64,000 nt of DNA from Hyaloraphidium curvatum (lineage: Eukaryota > Monoblepharomycota > Hyaloraphidiomycetes > Hyaloraphidiales > Hyaloraphidiaceae): contig JAIVFI010000023.1 in the NCBI GenBank assembly GCA_025558095.1, positions 496,001 to 560,000 on the forward strand, in the 5' to 3' direction. The notes beneath the pieces were generated by a model. The model did not search any database and was not told the DNA's origin. It saw only the letters and a program-made list of their open reading frames with translations. A program made the position numbers and the translations under genes. Shown piece by piece: positions 60,902-64,000 of the stretch; positions within the stretch are counted from its first letter, which is position 1; each line of letters opens with the position of its first letter.

Positions 60902-62667
60902 TCATCCGAACCGCGGCACCCCCGGCGGCAGCGGCACCACCGCCAGGCTCCCCGGCGGCGGCCTCGCCCCCTGCCCCGGCCCAGCGTACGGATAGGGCAC
61001 CGCCACCGTGTACGCCGCGTTGCCCGCGAACCGGTTCTCCCCCGGGCTCGCCGAGCGGAACGGCTTGTCCGGCGTCGGCGCCCAGTACACCCCGCTGTCC
61101 CGCAGCCGCGGCGCGGCGGGGATGGGGGCGCCGGCGGGGTACGCATGCAGCGGCAGGGAGGGGGTGTGGAACGAAGGGGGGGTTCCGCCCCGCATGGCGG
61201 GCGACGGCATGCGAAGGTCCAGGGGGGGCGGGGTGCCGGTGAGCGGGGATGCGGGGTCGAACGCGTGTGCACGGGGGGCGAAGGGTTCGCCCGTGCCGCC
61301 GTACAGCTGCGGCGCGGGGAAGGGGCCGACGATGGCGGTCATCCCGGGGTGGGGGGCGGGGAACTCGCCTGCGGGGGTCTGCCCGCGCACGTGCACGAGG
61401 CCGTGCTTGTCGACGTAGCCCAGAAGGTTGCCCGGGGTGGCGGGGCGGGATGACCAGGGGCCCGGGGGAGGGGGACGGGGGTAAAGGGGATGGGGTGCGT
61501 GCACCGGTGCATGCGTGGAAAGCTGCTCCATGCGTGGTACGAGGTTGGGCGACTGGCAAAACAGGGAAAGGATGTAAGGAGCGCGGAAGGCGATGCATAT
61601 GCGTGCCAACAAACCTCGTGCTCCGCGCTCTGGCTCGCCGACTCGCTCGGGCTCGGACTCGGCAGCCTCGCCATGGAGCTCACCGAGAAGTTCGACGCCG
61701 CGCGGTCGAGAGGGTGCACCAGCGGCGGTAGTCCCGACTCCAGGGCGGGCGACGCCGAGCTCATGTCGCTTTCCGCCCGCGCGCGGGACTGCGCTGCCCG
61801 GAAGGCAGCGAGCGAGCCGTAGTCGGCGTACGGCGGCACCGACGCCTCGAGCCCGTGGTGCGACGGATCGGGGTGCGAGCGGGGGGGAATCGAGTTGGCC
61901 GAGGACCCTGCCGACCGCACGGATGCGCTCGACCCGTTGCGGCGGTGCCGCGACGCGGCCTCGTCCCCGGCGTACGGGCCGTACCGGTCCGCCGCGCGGT
62001 TCTGGGCAACGCGGGCCGACCGGCGGGAGGAGGACCGCCGGTCGTCGTACGAGTCCGAGTCGTCGTCCGTGCGTGTGCGGGACTGCCGGCCCTTGCGGGG
62101 GCCCGAGGCCGACGCAGGGCCCGCGCTCCGCGGGGGTTCGTCGGGGGGGGATCCGTGCTCGGGCTCGGCGTCGTCGCTGTGGGACGCATCCTCCTTGCCG
62201 CCCTGTCCCGCATCGTCGCCGGTGGCGAGCACCGCGCTGCGGATGAGGGAAGCGGTCTCCTTGTGCCAGTTGCGCAGGTACTCCCCCGGCAGGTTGTCGA
62301 GGTTGGTCATGTTCTTCTTCTTGCGCGTGTGCTGGAACCACGAGTTGATCTGCTTGAGCGTGCAGCCCGTTTCCCTGGAGACGGCGGCCTTTTCCTCGCG
62401 CGTTGGGAACGGGTTCTTCGCAAAGAGGCGCTCCAGCGCGGCCACCTGGTCCGGGTGCTTCTTTGCGGCGCGTGCCTCGCCCGCCTCGCGTCGCTTGCGA
62501 GCAGAGAACCATCTGCCGACGTTCTGCGGGCTCACGTGCAGCTCCAGCGCGAGCGCCATCTTCGCGTTGGAAGATGGGTTCGGGTTCTCCGCGAAGCGAG
62601 CCTCGAGCACGGCCTCCTCCTCCTCGCCAATCGCTCTCCACTCGTGAAGCACGTTGCTGGCTGACAT
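60902..62667 (-). CDS. tandem-homeodomain protein
   Basis: Exons 62667-61615 and 61552-60902 (1,704 nt, 567 aa; intron 62 nt). Residues 15-62 and 70-118 are two homeodomains back to back: EEEAVLEARFAENPNPSSNA..NVGRWFSARKRRE and HPDQVAALERLFAKNPFPTR..QINSWFQHTRKKKN. Each has the two-helix start, Trp48/Phe49 and the basic recognition-helix end, but position 51 (normally Asn) is Ala56 in the first and His113 in the second. The remainder is disordered: Ser/Arg-rich (DDRRSSSRRSARVAQNRAAD), acidic, then a Pro/Gly-rich tail with aromatic residues (PWSSRPATPGNLLGYVDKHG). Nuclear transcription factor or related DNA/protein-binding protein. It is the first gene left of an apparently gene-poor end region. 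Confidence 0.87.
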
Positions 62668-64000
62668 TTCGGCTTCAAAAATAGCTTAAAGGCACGGAGA
62701 GATGAATTTCGGTGCGGTGTAGCGGCTTGCGCCAAGCAGAGGGGGGATTGCGTCGGGGTGCGCCGTCGAGGGCGAGCGGGGCGAACGACTCCTCCTTGGA
62801 GCGTCCACAAAAGTTGATTCGCAGCAGCTGAGGCGTCGGCAGCGATGGCAGGTGGTGGGCGGCCGGTGCCGATTTCGCGGCCCGCTTCGGTAGCGTCGGC
62901 CGCGACTGCCCCCCGCGCCTCGGCGCCTCCGCCCCGCCCCGCCGGCCTCAGCGCCTCACGCGGCGTGTGCGGCGGTCGCCATCGCGGTCGTTCCTGCGGG
63001 ATGCGGCGAGCGGTGAGCAACGGCGCCGGCGATCCGCGGGCGCCCGCCCGCCCCGACGCGGCCGCGCATCGCCGCGCACGCCGCCGCCGGGGCCGCGGGG
63101 AGCTCCTACCTTTTTTCATTCACGGGTTTCGGAGCGATCCGGCGCCCGGTGGGCCGCCGAGGCCGCAGAGAATAGAATGGAGCAGCCCCGGCCCGCGGGC
63201 TGAGTTCGTTTTTTCTGTCGGTTGCTCTTCATGTGAAACCTCGATTGCGCAGGCATGAAGGGCCATCAGGCGGCGGCACCGCGAGAGACGGAAGCAGTGC
63301 TGGCCGCTGCCTTCGGCGGGCGGTTTTGGGGGTTCTTCTCGTCCCGGGGACGCCGGTAATGCTCGCGAACCCGAACGGCAAGACCGCTGCCGGTCGGCGG
63401 CCGCACAGCCCGACTCCATTTTTTCGCACATTCAGCGAGGCGATCCGCTAGCTGACGGCGATCGGCGGGTGGAGAGGGCCCAATCTTTGCCCGACCGTGG
63501 CCGCGGTCGCGCCGGATGCATCCTTTCGATGACCTGGTGACCCGGGGAGACCGGGCCTTCCCTACCCCGCCGCTCGTTGGACCCTGGCCGTCGGACCGCC
63601 AAGCTCCGGCAGCGGCGCCCGCCCAGCATCACTTGTTCCAATGATCTCACCTATGTCCGCCGTCCATCCACCCTGGCGTGCCCTGGGGGACTTCGGGGAT
63701 GCGGATACTGCGGCACCGCCATAGTCAGGGACGGATGCCGCCGCTCCTCTATACGGCCCTCTCTCCCGCCACCGTACGACCCGCGAGCGGCAGGGTTGGG
63801 ACCTGCCCCTCGTTCCGGCGGCGATCCGGCAACGGGATAGCTCCCCGCCGCAGATGGCGCCCCCGGCGCGCGCCCGATTCGGGGGCCGCGATCCCACCGG
63901 TCCGGACCCTCCGGCCAGGCCTCGGACCGGTATCGACGCCGGGCGTCGGGCTTCACAGATCTGGGGTGCCAATCAGTCCTTTGGTGCTCTCAGGAATGGA
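62668..64000. other. gene-poor end of window
   Basis: 1,333 bp with no supported gene. It would contain the homeodomain gene promoter. The 62850-63100 part is extremely GC-rich with proline/arginine-rich frames on both strands, typical of shadows. No tRNA or rRNA pattern is recognised. Confidence 0.5.

Noticed and set aside
62845-63258. 137-codon plus-strand frame near the window end
   Set aside because: Composition is Ala/Arg/Pro only, frames are open on both strands because of GC content, and no domain or start context supports it.
1-64000. tRNA, rRNA or CRISPR features
   Set aside because: No cloverleaf-like stretch, conserved rRNA segment or regularly spaced palindromic repeat could be recognised by reading. 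The repeats present are coding.

Overview
This is nuclear DNA from a GC-rich fungus. Most genes are split by short GT-AG introns, typically 48-66 nt, often with a CTGAC/CTAAC branch site. There are no operons or Shine-Dalgarno sites, and the protein set is fungal: an HMT1-type vacuolar ABC transporter, HAP2/NF-YA, Sub1/PC4, an Rtc3-type SBDS protein, a 7TM hybrid histidine kinase and MYND proteins. The taxon cannot be fixed from sequence alone. Universal stress protein, DUF326 copper-storage-like proteins and Sel1/kinase/SH3 mosaics would suit an early-diverging (chytrid-like) fungus; that is inference. Exon structures below were built by hand. Wherever coordinates are joined, the total coding length was checked to be a multiple of three unless stated otherwise.

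Layout. 0-7.4 kb: the 5' end of an alcohol dehydrogenase, an ACT-domain protein, a ten-exon HMT1-like metal/phytochelatin-type ABC half transporter, and a divergently transcribed FAD monooxygenase / alpha-beta hydrolase pair. 7.6-12.6 kb: an acidic hypothetical protein, a protein with about ten AT-hooks, and a mosaic Sel1-repeat / coiled-coil / kinase-remnant / SH3 gene with a frame break. 12.7-17.7 kb: an unstable region. It holds a ~488-bp near-identical duplication, one copy clearly a pseudogene, a frameshifted multipass membrane protein, a heptad-repeat coiled coil, and an SDR whose C-terminal exon recurs inside the duplicated segments. 18-28.9 kb: 2OG-Fe(II) oxygenase, Rtc3-like protein, a 1,116-residue coiled-coil protein, a small secreted Cys-rich protein, a MARCH-type RING-CH protein, a hypothetical protein and a beta-lactamase-fold hydrolase. 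29.4-35.4 kb: a second Cys-rich secreted protein, a paralogue of the membrane protein, and an aromatic-type FAD monooxygenase beside a class II aldolase. 36-45.8 kb: a Ser/Thr kinase with a long disordered tail, Sub1, a repeat protein, a KstD-like flavoprotein beside an HSL-type esterase, and a universal stress protein. 45.9-52.8 kb: MYND / copper-storage-like / MYND / F-box-like / FBXO31-like / copper-storage-like. 53-62.7 kb: hybrid histidine kinase, HAP2, a medium-chain reductase and a tandem-homeodomain protein. The last 1.3 kb shows no convincing gene.

How the genes may work together. A metal theme is visible: an HMT1-type transporter with a His/Gly tail, and two Cys-rich four-helix-bundle proteins. 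Several oxidoreductase/hydrolase neighbours look like small catabolic pairs: monooxygenase + hydrolase, monooxygenase + aldolase, and KstD-like + esterase. The most notable items are the Csp paralogue pair, the unrecognised membrane-protein family with inherited frame breaks, the reused SDR tail exon, the tandem homeodomains that both lack Asn51, and the AT-hook array in a GC-rich genome.
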